Source of the DNA: Neisseria lactamica
GTDB taxonomy: Bacteria > Pseudomonadota > Gammaproteobacteria > Burkholderiales > Neisseriaceae
DNA: 64,000 nt
Assembly: GCF_901482445.1 (NCBI RefSeq)
Contig: NZ_LR590477.1
Location: 372,001-436,000, forward strand
Direction: 5' to 3'
The notes beneath the pieces are model-generated. The model saw nothing but the letters and a program-made list of their open reading frames with translations, was not told where the DNA came from and made no database searches. Position numbers and translations under genes: made by a program. Shown one piece after another: positions 51,272 through 60,196 of this stretch; positions within the stretch are counted from its first letter, which is position 1; every line of letters starts with the position of its first letter.

Positions 51272-52534
51272 TTATTCCCTAACCTGTCCCGTGCCTTGTA
51301 CGATGTATTTGTAACTCGTCAGCTCTTTCAAACCCATCGGACCCCGGGCGTGAAGTTTTTGCGTGGAGATGCCCATTTCGCAACCCAAGCCGAATTCGCC
51401 GCCGTCGGTAAAGCGCGTGGACGCGTTGACATACACGGCGGCAGAATCGATATGGGTCGTGAAATAGTCCGCAGTGTGGCGGTTTTCGGTAACGATGCCG
51501 TCTGAATGGTGCGTGCCGTGGGCTTCGATGTGCCCAACCGCCTCTTCGATCGAAGCGACGGTTTTCACGGCGAGGATGTAGTCTAAAAACTCGGTATCGA
51601 AATCGTCTGCACCCGCTGCTTCGCCGCCGATATGCCGCGCCGCCTGCGGATCCAAACGGAAGCGGACGGGCGGCAGTCCGGCTTTTATACGGTCGCGAAC
51701 CAACAGCCGTTCGAGCTTGGGCAGGAAGTCGGCAGCAATGTCTTCATGCACCAGCAGCACTTCCATCGAGTTGCACACGGACGGACGGCTGGTTTTGGCG
51801 TTGCGGACAATGCGGATTGCCTTTTCTAAGTCCGCATCTTTATCGACGTAGATGTGGACAATGCCCGTCCCCGTTTCAATGACCGGCACGACGGCATTCT
51901 CAACCACCGCCCGTATCAGCCCCGCCCCGCCGCGCGGAATCAGCAGGTCTAGATAATCTTTCGCCCTCATCATTTCGTAACTGCTTTCGCGCCCGGTGTC
52001 TTCAATCAACTGGAGCGCGTCGGGGTCGATGCGGGTTTGTGCCAACCCCGTTTTCAGGGCGGCAACGATGGCGCGTGCGGATTGGAATGCATCTTTGCCG
52101 CTGCGGAGTACGACCGCGCTGCCGCTTTTCAGTGCCAAAGCCGCCGCATCGGAAGTAACGTTCGGGCGGCTTTCGTAAATAATGCCGATAACGCCCATCG
52201 CTACGCGCTTTTTGATGATTTCCAAGCCGTTGGGCAATGTCGAGGTTTCCAGTATTTCGCCCACGGGGTCGGGCAGCGCGGCAACCGCCCTGATGCCGTC
52301 CGCCATCGCGCCAATGCGTTTTTCGTCCAACAAAAGGCGGTCGGTCATGCTTTCGGGAATTTTGCCTGCCGCCGCTTTCAAATCCAAACGGTTTGCCGCC
52401 AAAATATTTTCCGCCGCCGCTTCCAGGCTGTCCGCCATAGCAAGCAGCGCGCGGTTTTTTTCTTCCGTATCCGCCGTGTTGGCGGATTTTTTTGCCGCTT
52501 TGGCAAGGGCAAGCTGTTTTTGTGTGTTTGACAT
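51272..52534 (-). CDS. proA: Gamma-glutamyl phosphate reductase
   Basis: The 420-residue enzyme reduces gamma-glutamyl phosphate to the semialdehyde in proline synthesis. The catalytic Cys is in TSRPSVCNSMEVLLVHE. Other family segments are VAMGVIGIIYESRPNVTSDAAALALKSG, LIPRGGAGLIRAVVENA and the C-terminal ARGPMGLKELTSYKYIVQGTG. It lies 12 bases downstream of proB, an evident proBA operon. Confidence 0.97.
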   Translation of the reverse strand: MSNTQKQLALAKAAKKSANTADTEEKNRALLAMADSLEAAAENILAANRLDLKAAAGKIPESMTDRLLLDEKRIGAMADGIRAVAALPDPVGEILETSTLPNGLEIIKKRVAMGVIGIIYESRPNVTSDAAALALKSGSAVVLRSGKDAFQSARAIVAALKTGLAQTRIDPDALQLIEDTGRESSYEMMRAKDYLDLLIPRGGAGLIRAVVENAVVPVIETGTGIVHIYVDKDADLEKAIRIVRNAKTSRPSVCNSMEVLLVHEDIAADFLPKLERLLVRDRIKAGLPPVRFRLDPQAARHIGGEAAGADDFDTEFLDYILAVKTVASIEEAVGHIEAHGTHHSDGIVTENRHTADYFTTHIDSAAVYVNASTRFTDGGEFGLGCEMGISTQKLHARGPMGLKELTSYKYIVQGTGQVRE

Positions 52535-52546
52535 GGGTTTCCTTTT

Positions 52547-53656
52547 CTAAAATTCGGTCAGAAGCAGGCGTATTTCGGGCGTAATGGAAATCCAATCGTC
52601 CCGATGGATGAACACGCCTTTCGCTTTGCGCGATTTGAGCAGGTCTTCGGCGGCGGCAGAGCCGAAAAGGACGCGCCCTTTGCCCAAAGGCTGTTTGGTT
52701 GCGTTGCTGTACACGGTTACGGTGTCCATACGGGAAAAATGCCCTTCGATTCCGGCAACGCCCGACATCAGCAGGCTTTTTCCCTGTTCCGACAAGGCGT
52801 GTTCCGCACCTTCGTCCACATAAACGCCGCCCCGGCTTTCCGAGTAAAACGCCAGCCATTGTTTCTGCGTCCTCAAGCCTTTGGCACGGGGGACGAAAAA
52901 CGAGCCGTCCGCCTGATGTCCGGCGGCTTCGGCAAGGGCGTTGTCTTTAAGCGAGGAACAGATATACACCGGGACGCCGGATTCGGTCGCAATCGTCGCC
53001 GCTTTGATTTTGGTCAGCATCCCGCCCGTGCCGTTTGCCGAACCCGCGCCGCCCGCCATTGCGATAATCTCATGGTTGATGTGTTCGATTTTATCCAGCC
53101 GTACGGCATCGGGATTGCTGTTCGGGTTGCCGGTATAAAGTCCGTCTATGTCGGTCAGCAGTACCAAGAGGTCTGCCTGTATCATCGCCGCAACCTGCGC
53201 GCTGAGCGTGTCGTTGTCGCCGATTTTCAACTCTTCGACAGAAACCGTGTCGTTTTCATTGATAATGGGGACGGCGCGGCGTTGCAGTAGTACGGAAAGC
53301 GCGGCGGCGGCATTTTGGTAGCGGCGTTTGTCGGAAAAGTCGGCGCGGTTGAGCAGGATTTGCGCGGACACGATGCCGTCTGAAGACAGGCAGGCGGTGT
53401 ATTCTTCCATCAGCAGCCCCTGCCCGACGGCGGCGGAAGCCTGTTTGTCGGCAATTTTAACCGGGCGTTTTTTGAAACCGAGTGCGCCGAACCCTGCCGC
53501 AACCGCGCCGGATGAAACCAAAACCGTCTCGTGTCCGGCGCGGTGCAGCGCGGCGAGCTGGCGGGTCAGGGCTTGGATTTTGCCGCGCGAGAGCGTGCCG
53601 TCCGGACAGGTTAGCGAAGAAGTTCCGACTTTAAATACGATTCTTTTATATTTCAT
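52547..53656 (-). CDS. proB: Glutamate 5-kinase
   Basis: ProB phosphorylates glutamate, the first step to proline. Starting at MKYKRIVFKVGTSSLTCPDG gives 369 residues, the normal length; the frame upstream of that ATG is not supported. The kinase has LVSSGAVAAGFGALG, NENDTVSVEELKIGDNDTLSAQVA and GTGGMLTKIKAATIA. A C-terminal PUA domain runs from about 275 to the end (GKSLLMSGVAGIEGHF, GRVLFGSAAAEDLL). Confidence 0.97.
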   Translation of the reverse strand: MKYKRIVFKVGTSSLTCPDGTLSRGKIQALTRQLAALHRAGHETVLVSSGAVAAGFGALGFKKRPVKIADKQASAAVGQGLLMEEYTACLSSDGIVSAQILLNRADFSDKRRYQNAAAALSVLLQRRAVPIINENDTVSVEELKIGDNDTLSAQVAAMIQADLLVLLTDIDGLYTGNPNSNPDAVRLDKIEHINHEIIAMAGGAGSANGTGGMLTKIKAATIATESGVPVYICSSLKDNALAEAAGHQADGSFFVPRAKGLRTQKQWLAFYSESRGGVYVDEGAEHALSEQGKSLLMSGVAGIEGHFSRMDTVTVYSNATKQPLGKGRVLFGSAAAEDLLKSRKAKGVFIHRDDWISITPEIRLLLTEF

Positions 53657-53761
53657 TGTTTCCGTCCTTGTTGGTTTGTCCCGTCGGGCTGCCGCCTTGT
53701 ACCGCCGAATTTGCCCTGTTCTGCCGCAATTGTCAACAATCACGCCGCATCTGCAATAAAA

Positions 53762-53893
53762 TAGACAAAATGTATAAAATTAATAAAATCTATGGCGGCT
53801 TATTGAGATTTTTTCAAATCGATATTGCCGTTTTGTCTAAAATGCGTATAATCCCATCCATATTCCTGTTGTGGGCAGATTGATTTTAGACAA
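53762..53893 (+). promoter_or_regulatory. leuA promoter with three TAGACAA motifs
   Basis: A promoter TTGCCG (53825-53830), 16 bases, TATAAT (53847-53852) precedes leuA. TAGACAA occurs at 53762-53768; its reverse complement TTGTCTA at 53833-53839 lies inside the promoter spacer; a third copy at 53887-53893 sits just before the ribosome site. Copies 2 and 3 extend to TTTTGTCTAAAA and ATTTTAGACAA. This looks like a set of operators, possibly for the DNA-binding domain fused to LeuA. Confidence 0.6.
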
Positions 53894-53901
53894 GGAACAT
53901 T

Positions 53902-55695
53902 ATGCAATTAGACATTGACCGCTTGGTTGCTTATTTCGGCGGCGTGAACGCGCTTGCCGAAGCGTTGAAACAGCACGATCCCGAAAATGCCGCGACGACC
54001 GCCGCCATCTACAAATGGCGCACGCGCGGGTCGCTGCCCCTGGCGCAACTGCAAAAGCTGACCGCGCTGGCAGAGGCGCAAGGCAGGCCGCTGGATTTGA
54101 ATGCTTTTTTACAAAAAAACGAATCTCTGGAGAGAACAGAAATGACACAGACCAACCGCGTAATTATTTTTGATACTACCCTGCGCGACGGCGAACAATC
54201 GCCCGGCGCCGCTATGACCAAAGAGGAAAAAATCCGCGTCGCCCGCCAATTGGAAAAATTGGGCGTGGACATCATCGAAGCGGGTTTTGCCGCTGCCAGC
54301 CCGGGCGATTTCGATTCGGTCAATGCGATTGCCAAAATCATCACCAAATCCACAGTCTGCTCGTTGGCGCGTGCCGTTGAAAACGATGTGCGTAAGGCAG
54401 GCGAAGCCGTTTCGCCTGCGCCGAAAAAACGCATCCATACCTTCATCGCCACCAGCCCCATCCATATGGAGCACAAACTGAAAATGAAGCCGCAGCAGGT
54501 CATCGATGCGGCGGTCAAAGCAGTGAAAATCGCCAAAGAATACACCGACGATGTGGAATTTTCCGCCGAAGACGCCGTGCGTTCGGATTTGGACTTCCTC
54601 GCCAAAATCTTTACGGCGGTTATCGAAGCGGGTGCGACCACCATCAATATTCCCGATACCGTCGGCTATTCCATTCCTTCTGTGTGGTACGAACGTATCA
54701 GCAACATCATCAAAAGCGTGCCCAACGGCGACAAAGTAGTCTGGTCGACCCACTGCCACAACGATTTGGGTATGGCGGTTGCCAATTCGCTGGCCGCTGT
54801 TCAGGCAGGCGCGCGCCAGGTGGAATGTACCGTCAACGGTTTGGGCGAACGCGCGGGCAATGCCAGCCTTGAAGAAATCGTGATGGCGTTGAAAGTGCGC
54901 CACGACTTGTTCGGCTTGGAAACCGGCATCGACACCACGCAAATCGTGCCTTCGTCCAAACTGGTGTCCACCATTACCGGCTATCCCGTCCAGCCCAACA
55001 AAGCCATCGTCGGCGCGAATGCGTTTTCGCACGAATCGGGCATCCATCAGGACGGCGTGCTGAAACACCGGGAAACTTATGAGATTATGTCCGCCGAATC
55101 GGTCGGCTGGGCAACAAACCGTTTGAGCTTGGGCAAATTGTCGGGCCGCAACGCCTTCAAAACCAAGCTGGCGGATTTGGGCATCGAGTTGGAAAGCGAA
55201 GAGGCGTTGAATGCCGCGTTTGCCCGCTTCAAAGAACTCGCCGACAAAAAACGCGAAATCTTCGATGAAGACCTGCACGCGCTGGTGTCGGACGAAATGG
55301 GCAATATGAATACCGAAAGCTATAAATTCATTTCCCAAAAAATCAGCACCGAAACCGGCGAAGAGCCGCGCGCCGACATCGTGTTCAGCATCAAAGGCGA
55401 AGAAAAACGCGCTTCCGCAACCGGTTCCGGCCCGGTTGATGCGATTTTCAAAGCGATTGAGAGCGTGGCGCAAAGCGGCGCGGCTTTGCAGATTTATTCC
55501 GTCAACGCCGTCACGCAAGGTACGGAAAGCCAGGGCGAAACCAGCGTCCGTCTGGCGCGCGGCAACCGCGTCGTCAACGGTCAGGGCGCGGATACCGACG
55601 TTTTGGTCGCCACCGCCAAAGCCTACCTCTCCGCCTTGAGCAAACTGGAATTTAGTGCCGCCAAACCGAAAGCGCAGGGCAGCGGTACGATTTGA
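53902..55695 (+). CDS. leuA: 2-isopropylmalate synthase with an N-terminal helix-turn-helix extension
   Basis: LeuA condenses acetyl-CoA and 2-ketoisovalerate, the first leucine step. The catalytic part, from MTQTNRVIIFDTTLRDGEQSPGA at 54142, is 517 residues, with WSTHCHNDLGMAVANS, NGLGERAGNASLEE, ANAFSHESGIHQDG and a C-terminal leucine-sensing domain. The frame is open for 80 codons further upstream, to an ATG at 53902 with AAGGAAC before it. That extension reads MQLDIDRLVAYFGGVNALAE, then ALKQHDPENAATTAAIYKWR and TRGSLPLAQLQKLTALAEAQ. It is a Cro/YdaS-like helix-turn-helix with no stop before LeuA. A second ribosome site (GGAGAG) precedes 54142, so both a 597- and a 517-residue form may be made. 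Confidence 0.92.
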   Translation: MQLDIDRLVAYFGGVNALAEALKQHDPENAATTAAIYKWRTRGSLPLAQLQKLTALAEAQGRPLDLNAFLQKNESLERTEMTQTNRVIIFDTTLRDGEQSPGAAMTKEEKIRVARQLEKLGVDIIEAGFAAASPGDFDSVNAIAKIITKSTVCSLARAVENDVRKAGEAVSPAPKKRIHTFIATSPIHMEHKLKMKPQQVIDAAVKAVKIAKEYTDDVEFSAEDAVRSDLDFLAKIFTAVIEAGATTINIPDTVGYSIPSVWYERISNIIKSVPNGDKVVWSTHCHNDLGMAVANSLAAVQAGARQVECTVNGLGERAGNASLEEIVMALKVRHDLFGLETGIDTTQIVPSSKLVSTITGYPVQPNKAIVGANAFSHESGIHQDGVLKHRETYEIMSAESVGWATNRLSLGKLSGRNAFKTKLADLGIELESEEALNAAFARFKELADKKREIFDEDLHALVSDEMGNMNTESYKFISQKISTETGEEPRADIVFSIKGEEKRASATGSGPVDAIFKAIESVAQSGAALQIYSVNAVTQGTESQGETSVRLARGNRVVNGQGADTDVLVATAKAYLSALSKLEFSAAKPKAQGSGTI

Positions 55696-55708
55696 GCGTG
55701 AAAGCGGG

Positions 55709-55749
55709 CAATGCCGTCTGAAGCAGAAAAAGGCTTCAGACGGCATTGC
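55709..55749 (+). terminator. Uptake-sequence hairpin after leuA
   Basis: CAATGCCGTCTGAAGC and GCTTCAGACGGCATTG with an 8-base loop. It lacks a T run, so read-through into the next gene is possible. Confidence 0.7.
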
Positions 55750-55786
55750 GGCGATAATAGGGCGCAAAACCCATTTGAAAAGGAAA

Positions 55787-56452
55787 ATGATGGATTCCCG
55801 AAAATTTACCGAAGCATCCAAACGGCGGTTGGGCGAATTGTTGGATGCCAAAAGCGAACACGGCAACACGATGCGTTGCGACGAGGTTCAAGGTTTTATG
55901 ACGGCACTGTTGAGCGGGCCGGACAAACTGACACCGTTCGACTGGCTGCCGGAAGTGTTGGGCGACGAATCGCAATTTACCGCCGCCGAACGTTCCGAAA
56001 TCGAACGGCTGGTTTTGGCAATGGCGATGGACATAACCGCCGCGATGTCGGATAAAAAGCTGCCCGATTTGTGGCTGTATGAAAACGAAGACGGCGGCAG
56101 CGATTTTTACACTTGGTGCAATGCTTATCTTTACGGTTTGGATATTGTGCCGACCGATTGGTTTGAAGCCGCCGATGATGAAGAGTTTGAAGAGTTGTTT
56201 TATCCCATCATGGCGTTGGGCGGTATTTACGACGAAGAGGAAAACGGCGCTATCCGGCTGCAATTCACAGAAGGCGAGCTGGCGGAACTGGAATCCGAGT
56301 TGCCTTATGCCTTAGCAGATATTTACCGCTACTGGCAGGCGGTCATCAACAAGCCGCAAACCGTCCGCAGGGAAGGGGCAAAAACCGGCAGGAACGATCC
56401 CTGTTCTTGCGGCAGCGGCAGGAAATACAAGGCGTGTTGCGGTAAGAATTGA
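55787..56452 (+). CDS. UPF0149 (YecA/YgfB-like) protein with C-terminal SEC-C zinc motif
   Basis: I start at the ATG at 55787 (221 residues; a second ATG follows at once) with AAAAGGAAA before it. The UPF0149 domain fills most of the protein (MRCDEVQGFMTALLSGP, WLPEVLGDESQFTAAE, WCNAYLYGLDIVPTDWF). The last 20 residues hold the SEC-C motif GRNDPCSCGSGRKYKACC, a CxC-x8-CC zinc site also found at the SecA tail. In E. coli YecA this motif aids interaction with the translation/secretion machinery. The exact role here is unknown. Confidence 0.9.
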   Translation: MMDSRKFTEASKRRLGELLDAKSEHGNTMRCDEVQGFMTALLSGPDKLTPFDWLPEVLGDESQFTAAERSEIERLVLAMAMDITAAMSDKKLPDLWLYENEDGGSDFYTWCNAYLYGLDIVPTDWFEAADDEEFEELFYPIMALGGIYDEEENGAIRLQFTEGELAELESELPYALADIYRYWQAVINKPQTVRREGAKTGRNDPCSCGSGRKYKACCGKN

Positions 56453-56467
56453 CGGCTCGGGCGGAAT

Positions 56468-56513
56468 AAAACGCCGTCTGAAATGCAGTTTGCGTTTCAG
56501 ACGGCGTTTTTGT
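56468..56513. terminator. Hairpin with variant uptake sequence between convergent genes
   Basis: AAAACGCCGTCTGAAA and TTTCAGACGGCGTTTT with a loop of about 12 bases; the first bases are ACGCC instead of ATGCC. It serves the UPF0149 gene and lgt. Confidence 0.85.
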
Positions 56514-56522
56514 CGGAAAGGC

Positions 56523-57371
56523 TTAATGCTTCCTGCTGCCGAAAAAGATGAAGCCGGCGATACCCAAAACAATCATCGGGACGCTCAGCCATTGCCCCAT
56601 CGACAGCCCCAAGGTCAGCAGCCCGAGATAATCGTCGGGTTGGCGTGCGAATTCGGCAATGAAGCGGAACACGCCGTAGCCGCCGAGAAAGAGCGCGGCA
56701 GTCTGCCCGGCCGGGCGCGGTTTTTTGGAAAACAGCCACACGGCGATAAACAGGCAGATGCCTTCAAGGGCAAACTGATAAAGCTGCGAGGGATGACGCG
56801 GCAGCATACCGTATTGTTGCAGCCAATCTGCCCAAAGGGGATTGTGCGCGGCGGCTTCGGCATCTTCGTAATGCGCCTGCGGGAAGCCCATTGCCCAAAA
56901 TGCGTTAATGTCGGTAATGCGTCCCCAAAGTTCGCCGTTGATGAAGTTGCCGATACGGCCGGAAGCGAGACCCAGCGGAACGAGCGGGGCGACCGTATCC
57001 GTCAGTTTGAGGAAGCCGATGCCGTGCTTGCGGCTGAACAACCACATGGCAATAACTACACCCAAAAATCCGCCGTGAAACGACATTCCGCCTTCCCATA
57101 CTTTAAAAATATCAAGCGGATGGGCGAGGTAGTCGGAGAATTTGTAAAACAGGACATAACCCAAACGGCCGCCCAAAATCACGCCCAAAATGCCCCAGGT
57201 GAGGAAGTCGTCGAGCGATTCTTTGGTAAAAACGGACAAGCCTTGCGCGATGCGCCTTCTGCCGAGAAAGGTAAAAAGAATAAATCCGAGGATGTAGCTT
57301 AGGGCATACCAGCGGACGGCAAGCGGGCCGATACTGATAAGGACGGGGTCGAATTGGGGATGGGTAATCAT
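56523..57371 (-). CDS. lgt: Prolipoprotein diacylglyceryl transferase
   Basis: Lgt adds diacylglycerol to the lipobox cysteine of lipoproteins in the inner membrane. Starting at MITHPQFDPVLISIGPLAVRWY gives 282 residues, the normal length; the frame upstream is uptake-sequence DNA. Seven membrane helices are expected. Signature sequences are the HGGFLG motif (MSFHGGFLGVVIAMW) and GLASGRIGNFINGELWGR. It processes lipoproteins such as those encoded at 29.1 kb, 32.2 kb and 63.8 kb in this window. Confidence 0.97.
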   Translation of the reverse strand: MITHPQFDPVLISIGPLAVRWYALSYILGFILFTFLGRRRIAQGLSVFTKESLDDFLTWGILGVILGGRLGYVLFYKFSDYLAHPLDIFKVWEGGMSFHGGFLGVVIAMWLFSRKHGIGFLKLTDTVAPLVPLGLASGRIGNFINGELWGRITDINAFWAMGFPQAHYEDAEAAAHNPLWADWLQQYGMLPRHPSQLYQFALEGICLFIAVWLFSKKPRPAGQTAALFLGGYGVFRFIAEFARQPDDYLGLLTLGLSMGQWLSVPMIVLGIAGFIFFGSRKH

Positions 57372-57392
57372 GATGTTCCTTGATTTCAATTT

Positions 57393-57438
57393 CAAATGCC
57401 GTCTGAAAAGGGGAAGGGCTTTCAGACGGCATTTTTCA
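57393..57438 (-). terminator. Uptake-sequence hairpin between the M14 peptidase gene and lgt
   Basis: AAATGCCGTCTGAAA and TTTCAGACGGCATTT with a 12-base loop. Confidence 0.8.
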
Positions 57439-57448
57439 GTGGGGAGTG

Positions 57449-58579
57449 TCAACGCAAATCGCCGGCGACGTTCAAAATGGCGGACAACGCGGCTTCGCCC
57501 AAACGCAGCGAACGCTGACCGTTCCAGCCGAAATCGTCGTCGGGCAGATTGGCATTGTCTTTGAACGGCATTTCCAGCGTGTAGGCAAGGCAGTTGAAAC
57601 GGTTGCCGACCCAGTTGGTCGCCAAGGTCATGTTGGCCTGACCGGGCGCGTCTTTTTCGTAGCCGTATTCGTCTTGGAAATCAGGGCTGGCGTTCAAAAG
57701 GGCGGTTTTGAACTGTGTTTCCAACGCGGAAATGCGCGGCGAGTAGTTCGGCACGCCTTCCGTACCTGCAACAAAGACAAAGGGCAGCCCTTCGTCGCCG
57801 TGGATGTCCAAAAACAGATCCACGCCGGTTTCCAGCATTTTTTCGCGCACGAAGAACACTTCGGGGCTTTTTTCCACCGTCGGGTTTTCCCACTCGCGGT
57901 TGAGGTTCGCACCGGCGGCGTTGGTACGCAGGTTGCCCAGTGCCGAACCGTCGGGGTTCATGTTTGGCACGATGTAGAACGTGGCGCGGTCGAGCAGGGT
58001 GCGTGCTGTCGGGTCTTGCGGGTCGAGTAATCTGCCGAGCAGCCCTTCGACGAACCATTCCGCCATCGTTTCGCCCGGATGCTGGCGGGCGGTAATCCAG
58101 ATTTTCAAATCGCTTTCGGCCTGATTGCCGATGGTCAGCAGATTGATGTCGCGCCCTTGCACGGTGCTGCCCAAGTCGTCGATACGGCACAGCCCGCTGC
58201 CTTGCGCGTCGCCCAAAAGGTTTAAATGTTGTTCTTCGGAATAGGGTTCGAAATAGGCGTAGTAGATGCTGTTGGATAACGGCGTGTGGTTGATGGTCAG
58301 TACGCCGTTTTCGTAGGAAGTCGGTACGCGGAACCAGTTGCGTCTGTCGTATGAGGCGCAAGCCTGATAATCTTCCCAGCCTTTCGGGTAGGCGGCTTCT
58401 GCCGCGTTTTCAAAACGTATGGTGCAGTTTTGATAGGCCGCGCCTTGCAGCCGGAAGTAGAACCATTGTGCGAAATCGGAAGCATTGTCGGGACGCAGGG
58501 CGAGGCGGATGTTGTCAGGATTGCTTAAGTCTTTGACGATGACGGAGCCGGCATCGAAGCGGGTGCTGATTTTAATCAT
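57449..58579 (-). CDS. M14-family cytosolic-type zinc carboxypeptidase
   Basis: The 376-residue protein, from MIKISTRFDAGSVIVKDLSN, has the N-terminal beta-sandwich typical of cytosolic carboxypeptidase relatives (residues 1-130, RLQGAAYQNCTIRFENA, YDRRNWFRVPT). An M14 catalytic domain follows. Zinc ligands lie in ARQHPGETMAEWF (His, Glu) and LDIHGDEGLPFVF (His), with NPDGSALGNLRTNAAGANLNREW giving substrate-binding Asn-Arg. No signal peptide, so it is likely cytoplasmic. Bacterial members may trim murein-type or C-terminal residues; the substrate is unknown. Confidence 0.88.
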   Translation of the reverse strand: MIKISTRFDAGSVIVKDLSNPDNIRLALRPDNASDFAQWFYFRLQGAAYQNCTIRFENAAEAAYPKGWEDYQACASYDRRNWFRVPTSYENGVLTINHTPLSNSIYYAYFEPYSEEQHLNLLGDAQGSGLCRIDDLGSTVQGRDINLLTIGNQAESDLKIWITARQHPGETMAEWFVEGLLGRLLDPQDPTARTLLDRATFYIVPNMNPDGSALGNLRTNAAGANLNREWENPTVEKSPEVFFVREKMLETGVDLFLDIHGDEGLPFVFVAGTEGVPNYSPRISALETQFKTALLNASPDFQDEYGYEKDAPGQANMTLATNWVGNRFNCLAYTLEMPFKDNANLPDDDFGWNGQRSLRLGEAALSAILNVAGDLR

Positions 58580-58673
58580 AGGGAGTCCTTGCTGTCGGCC
58601 GGTTTCTCGAACCGGATAAGTTGTGATTTTACCGCCCGTATTGCAAGGCTTCAACCTGCCCGAAGGTGTGCCG

Positions 58674-58704
58674 GATGCCGTCTGAAGATTGTTTCAGACG
58701 GCGT
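58674..58704. terminator. Uptake-sequence hairpin upstream of argB
   Basis: ATGCCGTCTGAAGA and TTCAGACGGCGTT with one mismatch, in the gap between divergent M14 and argB genes. It may lie in the argB leader. Confidence 0.6.
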
Positions 58705-58747
58705 TTGGCGTTAACATAAGCCGAAATTGTCAACAATAGGGATCGTT

Positions 58748-59644
58748 ATGGAGTCTGAAAACATTATTTCCGCCGCCGACAAAGCGCGTATCCTTGCCGA
58801 AGCGCTGCCTTATATCCGCCGTTTTTCCGGTTCTGTCGCCGTCATCAAATACGGCGGCAACGCGATGACCGAACCTGCCTTGAAAGAAGGGTTTGCCCGC
58901 GATGTCGTGCTGCTGAAGCTGGTCGGCATTCATCCCGTCATCGTTCACGGCGGCGGGCCGCAGATCAATGCGATGCTTGAAAAAGTCGGCAAAAAGGGCG
59001 AGTTTGTCCAAGGAATGCGCGTTACCGACAAAGAGACGATGGATATTGTCGAAATGGTGTTGGGCGGACACGTCAACAAAGAAATCGTGTCGATGATTAA
59101 CACATATGGCGGACACGCCGTCGGCGTGAGCGGACGCGACGATCATTTCATTAAGGCGAAGAAACTTTTGGTCGATACGCCCGAACAGAATGGCGTGGAC
59201 ATCGGACAGGTCGGTACGGTGGAAAGCATCGATACCGGTTTGGTTAAAGGGCTGATAGAACGCGGCTGCATTCCCGTCGTCGCCCCCGTCGGCGTAGGTG
59301 AAAAAGGCGAAGCGTTCAACATCAACGCCGATTTGGTGGCAGGCAAATTGGCGGAAGAATTGAACGCCGAAAAACTCTTGATGATGACAAATATCGCCGG
59401 TGTGATGGACAAAACGGGCAATCTGCTGACCAAACTCACGCCGAAACGGATTGATGAACTGATTGCCGACGGCACGCTGTATGGCGGTATGCTGCCGAAA
59501 ATCGCTTCTGCGGTCGAAGCCGCCGTCAACGGTGTGAAAGCCACGCATATCATCGACGGCAGGTTGCCCAACGCGCTTTTGCTGGAAATCTTTACCGATG
59601 CCGGTATCGGTTCGATGATTTTGGGCAGTGGGGAAGATGCCTGA
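58748..59644 (+). CDS. argB: Acetylglutamate kinase
   Basis: ArgB phosphorylates N-acetylglutamate, the second arginine step. The ATG at 58748 gives 298 residues, preferred over an upstream TTG. Motifs are VAVIKYGGNAMTEP, HPVIVHGGGPQINAMLEKVG, FVQGMRVTDKETMDIVEMVLGG and MLPKIASAVEAAVNGV. The N-terminal helix (ENIISAADKARILAEALPYI) is typical of arginine-sensitive hexameric enzymes. Confidence 0.96.
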   Translation: MESENIISAADKARILAEALPYIRRFSGSVAVIKYGGNAMTEPALKEGFARDVVLLKLVGIHPVIVHGGGPQINAMLEKVGKKGEFVQGMRVTDKETMDIVEMVLGGHVNKEIVSMINTYGGHAVGVSGRDDHFIKAKKLLVDTPEQNGVDIGQVGTVESIDTGLVKGLIERGCIPVVAPVGVGEKGEAFNINADLVAGKLAEELNAEKLLMMTNIAGVMDKTGNLLTKLTPKRIDELIADGTLYGGMLPKIASAVEAAVNGVKATHIIDGRLPNALLLEIFTDAGIGSMILGSGEDA

Positions 59645-59773
59645 AGCAAAGTCGGAAGATGCCGGCTTGGGCGGGAAGCCCGTTTGTCCGGTTTCTGTTT
59701 TTGGGGTTTCGGGCAATTTCCAAACCGTCATTCCTGAAAAAATAGAAACAAAAACAGAAGCCTAAGATCCGTC

Positions 59774-59977
59774 ATTCCCGCCGGGAATCTGGTTTTTTGA
59801 AATCCGGTTGTTTGGGATAAATTCTCCGGCTTTGATTTTCTGTTTTTCCGATAACGCCATAACTTTGAAATTTCGTCATTCCCGCGCAGGCGGGAATCCA
59901 GACCTGTCGGCACGGAAACTTGTCGGATAAAACGGTTTCTCCAACCCTGCGTTTCAGATTCCCACTTTCGTGGGAAT
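59774..59977. repeat. dRS3 repeat array
   Basis: Two full 20-base dRS3 units fit ATTCCC-N8-GGGAAT: 59878-59897 and 59958-59977. A shortened form with a 3-base centre (ATTCCCGCCGGGAAT) is at 59774-59788. Longer RS-type sequence lies between them. In meningococci such arrays are found between genes and serve as phage integration and recombination sites. Confidence 0.9.
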
Positions 59978-60196
59978 GACGGGATTTTAGGATGAAGATG
60001 GCGGGAGTCGGTGGATTGGTGGGCTGAAGCCCACCCTACAGCCCACCCTACGCCAGGATTACATCACGTCCTACAGCCCGGACTGCAGCACGCCCTATGC
60101 AACTGCTTTCGAGGGAATGATGATAGAGGGGTTTCCCTTTGAATTTACTATAAAAATGCCGTCTGAACGCCGAATCGGGCTTCAGGCGGCATCGCG
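59978..60196. other. Intergenic DNA with short degenerate repeats
   Basis: After the dRS3 array there is a tract with repeated CCCACCCTAC, CACGTCCTACAGCCC and CACGCCCTATG variants (60025-60105), then an uptake-sequence inverted repeat with one mismatch (60153-60192) that likely ends the HAD gene transcript. No gene is supported. Confidence 0.7.

Noticed and set aside
54109..55869. 586-residue minus-strand frame opposite leuA
   Set aside because: Antisense shadow; no known family.
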